A stretch of 64,000 nt of DNA, taken from Mycoplasmataceae bacterium (GTDB taxonomy: Bacteria; Bacillota_I; Bacilli_A; Mycoplasmatales; Mycoplasmoidaceae). The notes below the pieces were generated by a model. It had not been told where the DNA came from. It worked only from the letters and a program-made list of their open reading frames with translations, and did not search any database. A program made the translations under genes and the position numbers. The stretch is from positions 1 to 64,000 of the forward strand of contig JAIRKU010000022.1 in the NCBI GenBank assembly GCA_031259945.1, in the 5' to 3' direction. Of this stretch, positions 30,284-42,677 are shown one piece after another (the first letter of the stretch is position 1; every line of letters begins with the position of its first letter).

Positions 30284-32466
30284 TTTTTCAACCGTTTAAT
30301 TGATTTGTGAGTTTTGATTATTGATTTGATACCAAACGGTGCTTTAAACGCCACTTCTAATGTATCACTTTTAATACCAATAATGACGCCACTTCCAAAT
30401 ACGGTATGTACGATTACATCACCAATTTTAAATTCAACATTATTTTCTCTGTAATTATCTTCTTTATTAAAAGAAGCAACAGAGTCATATCAGTCTAGAT
30501 CAATTTCACTAATTGTTTTCATTTCTGAACGCATTTCTTGATAATTATTTTTACCAATTTCTTTTAAGAATCTTGAAGGAGTTAATTTGTCTGAAGAGAT
30601 TGGCGAAAAGCCTAAATTACATGTAAGAAAAAGTTTTTTCATACTTCTAGTAATAGCAACATAGGCTATTCGGCGTTCTTCCTCCATATCGTTTTGACTT
30701 TGTAATCTATATGAAGGAAAAATGTCTTCATTCATGCCCATTATAAAGACAACTTTAAATTCTGTTCCTTTTGCAAAATGTATTGTCATTAGCGAAACAG
30801 AATTACGAGATTGAACTTTATGGTCGTCGCTTTCTGTGTATAAACTAATTTCATCAAGAAAATCAACAAGAGAATTGTTAGGAAATTTAGCTTGGTATTC
30901 TTCTGTAGCTACAATTAATTCATTTACATTTTCTCAACGGTCTTCAAATTGGTCTAAACTTTTAAGATGATCTTCATATTTAGTGACTTTGATAATAAAA
31001 CGTAATGTGTCTACAATCGATAAGTTTTTAGAATTAGTAAATAAATATTCTAATAAAACAACGAATTCTTTCACAGATTTTTTATTTCATTCAGCTTCAA
31101 TTTGGTTATTTGCACACTTTAATAACGTTTCGTAAAATGATAAATTATTTTGTAATCCATAGTTACGAATAGAATCAATAGTTTTTTGACCAATTCCGCG
31201 TACTGGTACATTAATAATGCGTCTCAAAGTTATGTCGTCCTTGGGTTTTACAAGGATCTTTAAATAACTGACTAAATCTTTAATTTCGCGACGTTGATAG
31301 AAACGAATATCGCCAAATATATAATATGGAATATTATTATTAATGAATTCTTGTTCAATAGTACGTGATAGATATTTCGCGCGATACAAAATAACTATTT
31401 CGTTGTAGTTGTATTTTTTAGTTTTAACTAAATCATTAATTTGTTGCGTAATAAAATGAGCTTCTAATTGGGACGTGTCACCTATATAACATATAACCGA
31501 GTCGCCTTCATCATTATTGGTGACTAAATCTTTCTTAATTCGTTGATTGTTATAGTCAATTAAATGATTGGCTACGCGAAGGATATTTTTGGTAGAACGA
31601 TAATTTAGATCTAAAACATGGATTTTTGTATTTTTAAAATTATCAAGATAATCGTTAAAAATATTAGGGTATGCACCACGTCAAGTATAAATAGTTTGAT
31701 CAGGATCTCCTACAGCAAAAATGTTAAGTTTATTAGGATTTATTAAGAGATTTAAGAGTTGAAATTGAAGATAATTAGTATCTTGGAATTCGTCTACTAA
31801 TATGTAGTCAAATTTATTTTGTCATTTTTCTCTAATAACAGAATTTTCTTTTAACAATTTATGAGCGAAAATTAATAAATCATTAAAATCTAATAAATTA
31901 TTTTGGATTAATTTATTTTCATATTGTTTCACAATATATCTGAACGAAGAAATTAAATCATATTTGTATATGCCAAGTTCATTAAGCTCTTTCATTGATT
32001 TTATATTGAATAAATTGATGTTTTCAGTTTTGACATTTTCTATAATTTCCAGCGCTTTTTTGGGTTTAATATCTTTTATAGATATTTCTCCTTCTTTATA
32101 GATATCATGAATAATATCTAATTGATCTTGTTCATCAATGATGGAAAAATTTTTATCTCGTCCGAGTTGGTCAATATCTTGTTTTAAAATTCTTAAACAA
32201 ATAGAGTGATATGTACCAATTCAACTAACATTAATATTGCCCAACATATTAATGATTCGATTACGCATTTCACTTGCAGCTTTGTTAGTGAATGTAATAG
32301 CTAGTATTTTGTTGTGATCATAATTTTCATGTTCAATCAAATAAGCAATTCTAGTCGTTAAAACTCTTGTTTTACCAGTTCCAGCGCCGGCGATAACCAA
32401 AACAGGGCCTACCTCAGTAGTAACAGCCTTTAACTGGTTATGATTTAATTTTGATAAATCTATCAC
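30280..32466 (-). CDS. pcrA: ATP-dependent DNA helicase, UvrD/PcrA family
   Basis: A 728-residue superfamily 1 helicase for nucleotide excision repair and clearing stalled replication or recombination intermediates. Motifs in order: Walker A AGAGTGKT (26-33), [34 protein letters not shown], and near the C-terminus [13 protein letters not shown] and VAITRS. Many Trp codons are TGA, which breaks the frame under the standard code. It begins 10 bp after the stop of the RDD membrane protein gene, so both may be in one operon. Confidence 0.93.
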
Positions 32467-32476
32467 AATCGAGAGA

Positions 32477-33235
32477 TTATAAAGAATCTATTTCTTTTTC
32501 AGCGGATGTCATAATTTCTCCTGGCAATCCATAATTACGTCGTTTTCTACTAGGTTTAGTATTAGCTGATGGATTAGAGTCATTACTTGATATATCGATA
32601 AGCTTAATAACGACTGTATCGCTAATATGATCGATAAAAGAACGGCGTTTATTGTAAATGCACATGTGGACAATTACAAAAATTAGTGATAGAAATCCAA
32701 TTGCATATAACGAGTGAAAAATTGCAACAGCAGCAGTTTCTTTTGAAGCTGCATCTACACCGTTTAAAGTCAATGAATTTAAGAAATCAGTAGCAGAAGA
32801 ACGATTCATGAAGCATAAAACTATTCCTAAAATTAAATTAGATATAGCAACAATCATTCATATAAAAAATTCTCTTTTTAATAAATTAATAAAAAAATTT
32901 TTTGTTGAGATTAAGTTATATATTCGTAATTTTAATAAGAATAAACCCAGAGTACGTCCTTTGGAGAAATATGGCACTATCAAAAAATAAATTACAAAGA
33001 TAATAGATGATTCTAATGCCATTAGTAAATATCTTCAAGTTTGTTCTAATTCTTTGGGATGCGAAATACCAGCTTTATCTGTTGCAATAATTATTAGAGC
33101 TAAACCAATGGCGATTATTAATACAAACGCAGAATCAATTACTCTTGCTAAAATACGATTAGAAGCTTTTGCTAATGCATAACGTGCTTTAGTGTCTTGG
33201 GGAGTAATAATATTTGATAACAAATTAGAGACCAT
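32477..33235 (-). CDS. RDD-family membrane protein
   Basis: A 252-residue membrane protein. The first membrane segment carries [13 protein letters not shown], matching the R...D pattern of the RDD family, and two more hydrophobic segments follow at about residues 67-84 and 115-135, with another near 175-195. RDD proteins have been linked to ion exchange in some bacteria, but their role is generally unknown. It starts at the TAATG overlap with the preceding glycosyltransferase gene. The C-terminal tail is cytosolic and charged. Confidence 0.75.
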
Positions 33236-34176
33236 TAGGTATTATATTTTTTAATTAATTTATCAATATATCTAATTTTAAATTTAATTTCAATCAAATC
33301 ATGAATTAGTTTTTTTGGTAAAACTTGTGTTTTGAATAAGATTTTATTTGTTCGTCAATGCGGGATATTTTTTCTCAGCCACATTTCAGCTTTGTGGAGT
33401 GCGTTTTCTCTTATTGATTTTTCTTTATGAGCCATAAACATTCTAGGAATAAATATTCACAAAATATAAATAATCATTAAATACTGAATTATGTCTTGAT
33501 TAGAACGTCAAAACTTAGTATTTGAATATTTATCTAATAAATAATCATTTTCTTCAAAAATATCGTACAAATTGTAAGTATATTTAGTATGCTTCAAATA
33601 TTTAGCGTGACTAAAATCAACAATAATTCATTTTTTAAATAAAAATAAAATTTGATAAATAAAAACTAACGGACTATAAAAATTTTCATTTAATCCAAGA
33701 TTAAAGTTACGTATCATTTTGGTTGCGACAATTTTATCTTTCATAGATGATTGAATCGTTTGTTTCATTTTGACATTTAATTTATTAAATGTAGAAAAAG
33801 AGGCATCATTATTTTTAACATTGAAAGAAATAACGTCAGTATTTGGATTATGGGTAATGATTTTGTTGAAAATTTTGATAAAGTTTTTATCAAAGATAAA
33901 ATTAGAACCCGCATATAAAACATATTCTGAACTAATGGCTTTAACTGCATTATTAAAAGAGTAAGAATGACCCAAATTTTGACTATGTGTGATGTATGTA
34001 AAATTTTTCAATTTAGAAAAAGAAATTTCTTTAATGATTTGATTAACTTTTGATGAGGCGTAATCATTAACAAAAACAAATTCAAAATTTTGATCAGTTT
34101 GTGCAAAAATACTCTCTAGTGATTTTCGTAATGATGCACTATTTTTATAAACATGGTAAATGATGGCAAGTTTCAT
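33235..34176 (-). CDS. Glycosyltransferase family 2-like protein
   Basis: A 313-residue protein with a GT-A N-terminal domain: KLAIIYHVYKNSASLRKSL, FVFVNDYASS (sugar-nucleotide-binding Asp) and AVKAISSEYVLYAGSNF. A hydrophobic segment lies near residues 235-250 in the C-terminal part. It could build glycolipid or a surface polysaccharide using UDP-sugars from GalU. The acceptor is unknown. Its stop overlaps the RDD start by one base, so the two are coupled. Confidence 0.75.
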
Positions 34177-34178
34177 GA

Positions 34179-34514
34179 CTAATTTTTTAAATTATCTGGT
34201 TTCTTAGGTGGTTCTGGCTTGGGCTCTTCCTTGGATTTCCCCTTAGGATTAAAAATACTTTCTAAATCTAAATTACTTAAATCTCCGAAATTGCCAACCC
34301 CTCCTAATTTTTCTAACATTTCATTAAGACGAGTACCAAGATTTTTCATTTGTTCGCTCCCTTTGGCACAAGATATTAAAATATTTTCTACATATTGTTC
34401 AAAAGAACGAATGTTAATTTTATCCTTTAACAAATAAGACATATCTTCATATTGCTTTTTTAAAGCCTCGTAGATTTCAGTCTCAATTTCCACTGTTAAT
34501 TTAAATTTAGCCAT
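34179..34514 (-). CDS. Small conserved-looking hypothetical protein (111 aa)
   Basis: The N-terminal half is helical and highly charged (KFKLTVEIETEIYEALKKQY onward); the C-terminal tail is Pro/Lys/Glu rich (KPEPPKKPDN) and probably disordered. The start resembles short ribbon-helix-helix or plasmid-type proteins only in general character; I do not recognise the family. It is first in an operon with the glycosyltransferase, RDD protein and pcrA. A minus-strand TATAAT at 34543-34538 lies about 23 bp before its ATG. Confidence 0.7.
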   Translation of the reverse strand: MAKFKLTVEIETEIYEALKKQYEDMSYLLKDKINIRSFEQYVENILISCAKGSEQMKNLGTRLNEMLEKLGGVGNFGDLSNLDLESIFNPKGKSKEEPKPEPPKKPDNLKN

Positions 34515-34590
34515 AATACTTTATTTCTCATTCGTTTATTATATTAAAATACTTGTATAGTAATTAGACTTATGATAGAAGCCATAGAAA

Positions 34591-35862
34591 ATGTTAGATA
34601 TTAATCATTTGCGTAATAATTTTGATGTTGTTTCGGAACGTATCAAAAGTAGAAATAAGGATTATCCTGCTCTAAAGCAATTTAAAGTAATTGATCAGAA
34701 TTGAAGAAGATTAACTTCCAATATTCAAAATTTAAATACTGAACGTAATGCATTAACTCAGCAAATATCTTCACTAATAAAAGATAAAAAAACTAATGAA
34801 GTTAATGAAGTTCGCTCAAAAGTGCAATATATCAAACAAGAAATTGCTAAATTAGAAAGCGAATTAACATTAGTTAATGCTGAATTAAATACGATTTTAT
34901 ATTCGATACCTAATGTACCGCACAAAAGTGTGCCCATTGGCAAAGATGAAACTCAAAATAAAGAAATACGTAAATGAGGCAAACCACGTAAATTTGATTT
35001 TGAATTTTTACCACATTGATTATTGGCAGAGAAAAGAAAGCTTATTGATTTTGAAAGAGCCGCCAAAATTTCTGGATCTCGCTTTGTTATTTATCGTGAA
35101 GATGGGGCCAAATTAATGCGTGCTTTGCAATGATTTACTCTAGATGTTAATGTGAAAGCCGGTTTTTGTGAATTATTACCACCAGTAATTTTGAATGCAT
35201 CAGCACTTGTTGGTACAGGACAGTTGCCAAAATTTGAAGAGGATATATTTAAATTAGATAACGGTCAATATTTGTCGCCGACGGCTGAGGTTCAGTTGAC
35301 AAATTTTTATGCAAATGAAATTTTAGAAGAATCTAAATTACCGTTATGGTTCACTGCCAATACTGCTTGTTTTCGTAGTGAAGCGGGAAGCGCAGGTAAG
35401 GATACTAAAGGGGTAATACGTCAGCATCAATTCTACAAAACTGAAATGGTTATGATAACAAAGCCAGAAGAATCCTATGATTCGTTAGAAAAAATGACGA
35501 CAAATGCAGAATCTATTTTGCAAAAATTAAATTTACCTTATCGAGTCATTGTTTTATGTACTGGGGACCAAGGGTTTGCAGCAAGTAAAACTTACGACAT
35601 TGAAGTTTGGATGCCGTCGCATGGGGGCTATAGAGAGATTTCCTCTTGTTCTAATTGTGAAGACTTTCAATCACGCAATTTAATGTTAAGATATAGAGAT
35701 AACAATAGTGGTAAGACTATTTATCCTCATACATTAAATGGCTCTGGGTTAGCGATAGATCGTTTATGAGCGGCAATTGTGGAAAATTATCAACAAACTG
35801 ATGGGAGCATAATGATTCCAGACGCTTTAAAAAAATATTTTGATGGTGCTGAAAAAATTTAA
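34591..35862 (+). CDS. serS: Seryl-tRNA synthetase
   Basis: A 423-residue class II synthetase. The N-terminal coiled-coil tRNA-binding arm (residues about 30-110) is followed by the catalytic domain with motif 2 [20 protein letters not shown], and motif 3 [11 protein letters not shown] near the end. The start at 34591 is fixed by an in-frame stop six bases upstream. Several conserved Trp residues are TGA. It is divergent from the 111-aa gene and begins the serS-tmk-holB-mnmE-tatD run. Confidence 0.96.
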
Positions 35863-35891
35863 ATTTAAATTAGTGATGAGTTTAGTAGAAC

Positions 35892-36557
35892 ATGACAAAT
35901 AAAAAAGGTTTATTTATTACATTTGAAGGCCCTGACGGAAGCGGCAAATCTACTATTTTATCTATGGTGTATGATCACCTTCAAAGTAAAAATTATTCCT
36001 TTGTTATCAATTTTACTAGAGAGCCAGGGGGACGAAATAATATTATTGCTGAAGATATTCGCAATATTCTTTTGAATAAAATTGAATACAAAATTTCGCC
36101 TCGTGCTGAGGCTTTATTATTTGCAGCTAGTCGGGCTCAGCACGTAAAAGACTTTATTTTACCTAATTTGGAAAAAGGTCATTTAATCTTATGCGATCGT
36201 TACATTCATTCTTCTTTAATTTATCAAGGATATGCACGAAACTTAGGCATTAAAGAAGTTTGAGATATAAATATGTTTGGTATTAATCATGTATTACCGG
36301 ATTTAACTATTGTTTTAATGCTTAGACCAGAGGAGGGGTTAAAACGCATCAGCATGAACGAATTACGCGAAATTAATCGTTTGGACAAAGAAAAATTAAG
36401 TTTGCATCAACTAGTTTACAATGGTTATCGTAAATTGATTGATGAAAATCAAAATAAAAACATTGTTGAAGTAGACGCCTCCGCTTCAGTAAATGAAGTC
36501 TTTAAAAAAGTTATTCAAATAATTAATAATAAAATTAAGGAATATTATGGGGAATAA
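35892..36557 (+). CDS. tmk: Thymidylate kinase
   Basis: A 221-residue nucleotide kinase converting dTMP to dTDP. FEGPDGSGKST near residue 12 is Walker A, REPGG and CDRYIHSSLIYQGYAR (TMP and lid region) follow. Length is usual. It overlaps the next gene, holB, by 11 bp; the tmk-holB order is conserved in low-GC bacteria. Confidence 0.95.
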
Positions 36558-37350
36558 TATTGTTGATGTCAAGAATAAACCCCATGCCGTCTTACTTGTA
36601 GAATCCAAATTATGCGATGTAGATAATTTCATAAAAGAATATATTAAATCAATTGTTTTGCAATACGGCGGCGGAGAATGAGCTAAGAAAATTGACAATA
36701 ACGAGTACTACGATATCATTAGAGTTAATGGTTATAAAAACGCAATAAAAAAAGAGGAAATTTTAAATATTATTGATCGATTTTCTATGACAGGGATTGA
36801 AAGCATAGGTTTAAAATTTTACATCATTTCTGGTATTGAACAAGCGACACCACAAGCCATTAATTCTCTATTAAAATTTTTAGAAGAACCATTTTCCAAA
36901 ATATTTGCAATTTTAACAACAAGGTCCTTAAATCTAGTTTTACCGACGATTAGAAGCCGAACGCAAACATTTATTTTAAAAAGCAAGATTGAAGAATTTA
37001 CCAAAAATCTGGAGAATTATAAATTAGATCAACAGCAAATGAATGTAATTAAAAATATTTATTATAGTTATGATGAAATCATTAACGATTTAAAAAATAA
37101 TGATTTTTATTTTATTTATGATTTGGCTATTTCTTTTAAAAAAAATATTGATGATATATTTATCATTAAAAAAATCCAAGAGCAATTTTCTAAATTAAAT
37201 TACAGTCAAATTTCATTATTGATAAAAATAATTGGTATTTTTTTCCCTAACAATATTCGTTTAATTAATTTGATAGAAACCATTCATAATAATCCGGTAA
37301 AAATATTGTTATTTAACAAAGTTTGGTCAATTATTCAAGAGGCGACATAA
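36547..37350 (+). CDS. holB: DNA polymerase III delta' subunit-like protein
   Basis: A 267-residue clamp-loader subunit. The segment GIEQATPQAINSLLKFLEEP is the family hallmark (the A-x-N-x-LLK-x-LEEP block), followed by PTIRSRTQTF. It lacks an obvious Walker A motif and zinc module, fitting a shortened delta' that does not bind ATP. Position between tmk and mnmE supports the call. It overlaps tmk by 11 bp and mnmE by 1 bp. Confidence 0.85.
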
Positions 37351-38681
37351 TGAAAAATAAAACAATTGTGGCTCTTGCCACTCCACCTATGAATGGGGCA
37401 ATCCATATTATTAGAATATCTGGAGATAATGCTTTTAATCTAGTTAATCGAATATGTTCAAATAAAATCACTCGTAAAGGTTACGAAATTCAAAAGACTA
37501 ATATTTTAGATAACAATAAAATAATTGATCATGTTTTGATTAATAAATTTGTAGCGCCAAAATCTTTTACAGGAGAAGATTTAGTTGAAATTAATTGTCA
37601 TGGTGGTTATTATTTGGCAAGTAAAATTATTGAATTATTAATTAAATATGGATGCGTCTTAGCGTTGCCTGGTGAATTTACTCAACGAGCATATATGAAC
37701 GGTAAACTATTATTGCATGAAGCCGAAGCGATTAATAATTTAATAAATGCAACCAGCGACAGAGGAATTGAACTAGCCAATAATGGTTTAAATGATGGTG
37801 CTATTAATAAACTAAAAAAATTTAGAAGCGATTTATTTCAATTAATTGCTCAAGTTGAAATTAACATCGACTATCCAGAATTTGACGATGCGCCTAATAT
37901 GTCCATTAAAAAAATGAACGAAACAATTCATTCGTTAATTAATTTTGCAACAAAAGTTATTAATGATTCTACAAAAATTATCCCAATAATAGAAGGGATC
38001 AATATTGTTATTATTGGCAAACCTAATGTAGGGAAATCTTCTATTTTGAATTCCATTATTAGTAAAAATCGTGTAATTGTTTCCGATACTCCTGGGACAA
38101 CGCGTGACATAATTACTATTCCCATTAATTTAAAAGGTGTAACAGTAAATTTTTTAGATACTGCTGGATTAAGAAAAACTAAAAATAAAATTGAACAAAT
38201 TGGAGTAAACAAAACCCATGAAATGATGCAAAAAGCTAATTTAATTCTATGAATTATTGATGGTTCATCTATCTTAACTAAAGATGATTTAGCTATCCAA
38301 AAATTATTGAATAATAAAAAATATATTGTTGTAATTAATAAGAGTGATTTGCCTCAAAAAGCGAATATCAAAGGAATAAAGATTTCTGCATTAAAAAATA
38401 AAATAAAGCCGTTAATTGATGAATTATTAAAGGCTCTAAAATTTCAAACTAATATTCCATTTAATCAAGTTATGTTACAATCAACACGTTCTATTAGTAA
38501 TTTAAAAAATGTAGTCAATGAGTTACAAGATGCTTTGAAATTAATAAATAATAAACAGCCGATTGACTTAACTATAGAATATTTGCATGCCGCTTTAGAA
38601 AATATTAATCATATTTTAGGTGACTTTAAATGTTATGATTTTGTTAATGAAATGTTTAGAAAATTTTGTGTAGGAAAATAA
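37350..38681 (+). CDS. mnmE: tRNA modification GTPase MnmE
   Basis: A 443-residue GTPase that, with MnmG, modifies wobble uridine-34 of certain tRNAs. The N-terminal folate-binding domain starts at ATPPMNGAIHIIRISG; the G domain has GKPNVGKSS, DTPGTTRD, DTAGLR and NKSD; the C-terminus ends in FRKFCVGK with the conserved Cys. ATG at 37350 overlaps the holB stop (TAATG), and its own stop overlaps tatD the same way. Confidence 0.96.
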
Positions 38682-39469
38682 TGAAATATTTTGATGTACA
38701 TACACACACTAACTACAACCCTTTAGAAGGGCAAGCAAAAGAAATTGCTGATGAATGCAAACTTCAAAATATTTTTTATGTTGATATCGGCACTGACATC
38801 AATACTAGTGCTTTGGCAGTTAAACATTCTCAAGAATCAACAAATGTCTTTGCGACAGTGGGAATTCATCCAAGCGATATAAATAAAATAGATGTAAATA
38901 CAACGATAGACGAAATCGAAACATTATTAAAGGAGAATTCTAAAATTGTAGCAGTTGGTGAAACAGGACTAGATTATTATCGTTCAAATCAAAATAAACA
39001 TGTTCAAAAAATTGTGTTTATTAGACACATTGCCCTAGCGCATAAATATAAACTTCCTTTAATGGTACATGTGAGAGATGCCCATGATGATATGATAGAA
39101 ATATTAAAAGCACATGCTAAGGGATTAAAAATAATTATTCATTGTTTCACAGGGAATGAAGAATTAGTTAAAAAATATGTTAACCTTGGTTGTTATATTT
39201 CTATCAATGGAATAATTACTTTTTCAAATTCTACTGAATTAAGAAAAGCAATTCATTTAATACCAATCAATCGTTTGTTAAGTGAAACAGATGCTCCTTG
39301 ATTGTCTCCAGAACCATATCGTGGCAAAACTAATACTCCACTTAATATTCCTGTTGTTGTTAAAGAAATGGCTAAAGTGTTGCAAGTAAAAGAGGATGTA
39401 TTAGCAAAACAATTGTATAAAAATGCGATAAGATTATTTTTTAAAGCAAATTTTGGAATCAATCATTAA
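38681..39469 (+). CDS. tatD: TatD-family metal-dependent deoxyribonuclease
   Basis: A 262-residue TIM-barrel hydrolase with VHTHTNYNP, AVGETGLDYYR, VHVRDAHDDM, IIHCFTGN and SETDAPWLSPEP, all TatD metal-site motifs in the right order. It probably acts as a 3'-5' exonuclease in DNA repair. The Trp at DAPW is TGA. The end overlaps the convergent DUF31 lipoprotein by 29 bp. Confidence 0.92.
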
Positions 39470-40508
39470 ATATTTCGTATTTATAATTTTTACCAAAATA
39501 ATCATCATTTGTATTTAAAAATAATCCGCAATTTTGTGTAGCATTACCACGACCATCTGTTTCTCCAAAAAAATTAATAGCCACTACTATATTATTATCA
39601 TCAACTACCATACTGCCACTGCTGCCACCAGTAAGCTCTGGAGAACTATTAGGTTTATATCCCATTACTTTACCAATAATATTAATTGGTTTTTCGTCCT
39701 TGAATCTAATTCCTTCATCTGTGGACATAATTGGATTATTAGTTGTGTTATAGTTAACATTATTGAAATCATATGTAGTTGAGTAAGATGTCCATAGTGG
39801 GAAATCTTCATTCATATAATTTGGGTCTTCTCTAAAAGGAAAACCAGCTACATGAATAGACATTCCCGATTTATACTGGTAATTTGACTTTGCAAATTGA
39901 GTAATTGTTCCATCATGTTGAGTGGCATAGTTATTAAGATTATTCAGTCTATCTAATAGTGGGCTATCATTATCATGTACAAATGGATCGTTATTTTTAA
40001 TGTCATCGGGATTACTGCCAAATGTAACTTTAAAAACATCAAAATCTACATCTCATTCAAAAAATTCCGAGCCTAGATTTCAATCCGATTTTGTCGGACG
40101 AGTTGTTGCTTCTTCTCCTAACAATTCATAATTGTTGATGGGGAGATAATCCTTAGTAAGATTTAATCACTTTCGTTGCGAATAAGTTGGATTGTAGCCT
40201 ATTTCCATAGGCATTTCTTCTGTTGTTGAAGAACTAAATGAAGCAGCAACATGTACATTCGTGCCTAGATAGTATGTATAGTCCCCGTCTGCCGACTTTT
40301 TAAAAATTCAGGCAGTCCCTCCCATGTATGCACTTGTCGCACTATCTTTAGTAATTATGAAAAAAGTTCTTTCATTAATAAATTTAACATGTTCACTTTG
40401 ATAATCAGAATAGTCTGTTTTACCACAAGAAGTGATAAAAACGAAACAAGCACTTGCTGGGGCGACAACAAACAACATTGATGAAAGAAATTTATATGCT
40501 TTAAACAT
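39441..40508 (-). CDS. DUF31-like serine-protease lipoprotein (mycoplasma immunoglobulin protease family)
   Basis: A 355-residue lipoprotein with lipobox FITSC (Cys28). The mature part has a trypsin-like triad pattern: His86 in YLGTNVHVA, Asp near 153-157 in WDVDFDVF, and Ser in ELTGGSSGSMVV (296-299). GTAWIFKK before the His fits DUF31, the family of the mycoplasma immunoglobulin protease (MIP). Only a compact catalytic part is present; MIP proteins are usually much longer. Cleavage of host proteins is inferred, not shown. Its ATG directly follows the uvrB stop with no gap, so it is probably co-transcribed with uvrB. Confidence 0.7.
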
Positions 40509-42485
40509 TTAATTATTTCGTCCTTCTATTTCTATTATTGTATCACGTAGAAAGGCGGCGCGTTCATATTCCTTATTTTTAGCAGCTTGTAACATTTCTT
40601 TTCGTAAAATACCAATAGCTTTAGTTTGTTTTTTGAAATCTATTTTACTATTTTTAAAATACGCTTCAACAACTTTAACATCATTTTTGGAAGTGATGTC
40701 ATCAAAAATTGGCTTCACAATTGTTTGTGGAGTAATATGATGTTTCGTGTTGTGAGCCAATTGGATTTTTCGCCTTCGGTTTGTTTCTTCTATGGCGGTT
40801 TGCATGGCTTTGGTAGTTGTGTTAGCATATAAAATAACTCTGCCATTTACATTACGTGCAGCTCTACCAAATGTTTGTACTAAAGCTTTATCGCTTCTAA
40901 AAAATCCAGGTTTATCAGCATCTAAAATAGCTACTAGAGAGACTTCAGGAACATCTAATCCCTCACGTAATAAGTTAATACCAACGATTACATCATATTT
41001 GCCACGACGTAAATCATTAATTATTTTAGCCCTTTCAAGAGTTTTTAATTCATTGTGCATATACATTACTTTAAATTTCTGTTTTTTTAGATATTCAGCT
41101 AAATTTACTGCCATTTTAATTGTTAACACAGTGATAAAAGTTCTTTCGTTCTTTTTTATCTGTTTTTGTAATTCAACTACCAAATCATCCACTTGATATT
41201 TAGATGAATGAATTTCAATTACTGGATCTAATAGACCTGTTGGTCTAACTATCTGTTCTACAACAGTATTATGAGATTTTTTGACTTCTCATTCATTAGG
41301 TGTTGCTGAAACAAAAATTGTTTTATTGACTTTACTTTGGAATTCATCAAAATTTAATGGACGATTATCTAAAGCAGATGGTAAACGAAAGCCATAATTA
41401 ACTAAGGTTTCTTTGCGAGAGCGATCTGTATTGTACATGCCCCTAATTTGTGGGATAGTCATATGTGATTCATCTACGACTATTAACCAATTATTTTTTT
41501 GGAAATAATCAAAAAGAGTATATGGAGTAGAACCTTCGGCTCTTAACTCTAAATGTCGTGAATAATTTTCAATACCATTACAATAGCCTAGCTCTTCTAA
41601 AGATTCAATATCGTGTAAGGTTCTTTCTTCAATTCTTTGTGCTTCTAAAAGTTTTTTATTTTTCTTAAAATATGTGACACGTTCTTTTAATTCTTTTTTA
41701 ATTAGATCTAAAGATTCTTTTCGACGATCTTTATTCATGATGTATTCGCTTGCAGGAACGATAACATAAGTATTTCACCTTTCATTTACATTACCAGTTA
41801 AAGCATCGATTACCGCAATTTCTTCTATCTCATCACCAAAGAATGAAACTCTAACAGTAAAAGCATCTGTGTATCCGGGAGCGATTTCTAATACATCTCC
41901 ACGTAAACGAAATGTGCCTGGTTTTAAATCAATGTTATTTCGTTGGTATTGTAAACGAACAAGATCATATTGTAATTGTTTTAAATTACGTTTTGTCTTC
42001 GTTGACAATACAATACGATACATTTCAAAATCGCTTGGAGCCACCGAAGCATAAATAGCCGCTACAGAAGCAATTACAATTGTTGGTTCACCAGAAGCTA
42101 GTGAATTAATTGTAGATAAACGTAACATTTCGATTTCTTGATTGGCGAGCGCACTCTTTTCAATATAAGTATCATTACGAGGAATGTAGGCTTCAGGCTG
42201 ATAGAAATCAAAGTATGAAACAAAATACTCTACATGATTTTTATTAAATATTTCTTTAAATTCGCTATATAGTTGGGCAGCTAGCGTTTTATTGTGGACG
42301 ATTACTAGAGTGTTTTCTTGAATTTGCTCAATAACATTAGCGATAGTAAATGTTTTGCCAGTTCCCGTTGCACCCAACAAAACTTGAGATTTAATACCTT
42401 GTTTAATGTTACTAACAAGCTTAGGTATGGATTTGGTTTGGTCACCTTTAGGTGTTATACTTGCCGTTAATTCAAATTTTTGCAT
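40509..42485 (-). CDS. uvrB: Excinuclease ABC subunit B
   Basis: A 658-residue nucleotide-excision-repair helicase that verifies damage delivered by UvrA and recruits UvrC. Walker A GATGTGKT near residue 37, the beta-hairpin region [20 protein letters not shown] (shown here at motif scale), DESH, and a C-terminal UVR domain ([20 protein letters not shown]) are present. I chose ATG at 42485 (MQKFELTA) rather than upstream non-ATG options. Several Trp codons are TGA. A minus-strand TATAAT lies near 42513-42508. Confidence 0.95.
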
Positions 42486-42677
42486 ATTGATAAAGAGACA
42501 CAAATTATATTAAATATTCAAATTGCTTATTGATAGATAGGAAAAACATTGTGCATTTTATTTGTTTGGTAAGCATTTACATATTTACATTTAAAAAATT
42601 TACGAAAATAATCTAAAAAAAATCCGAAAAAATTCAAAATAGTTATTCTTATTTTTTGTGATAGAGTTCTGTATCCT
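42486..42677. other. Divergent promoter region between uvrB and sigma-like gene
   Basis: A 192-bp A/T-rich gap. It holds the uvrB -10 box on the minus strand. For the plus-strand gene, TATTCT near 42648 is a possible but weak -10. No coding sequence seen. Confidence 0.4.

Noticed and set aside
30280-42485. Many apparent premature stops in pcrA, uvrB, serS and others
   Set aside because: All are TGA at Trp positions; the genes are intact in the UGA=Trp code.
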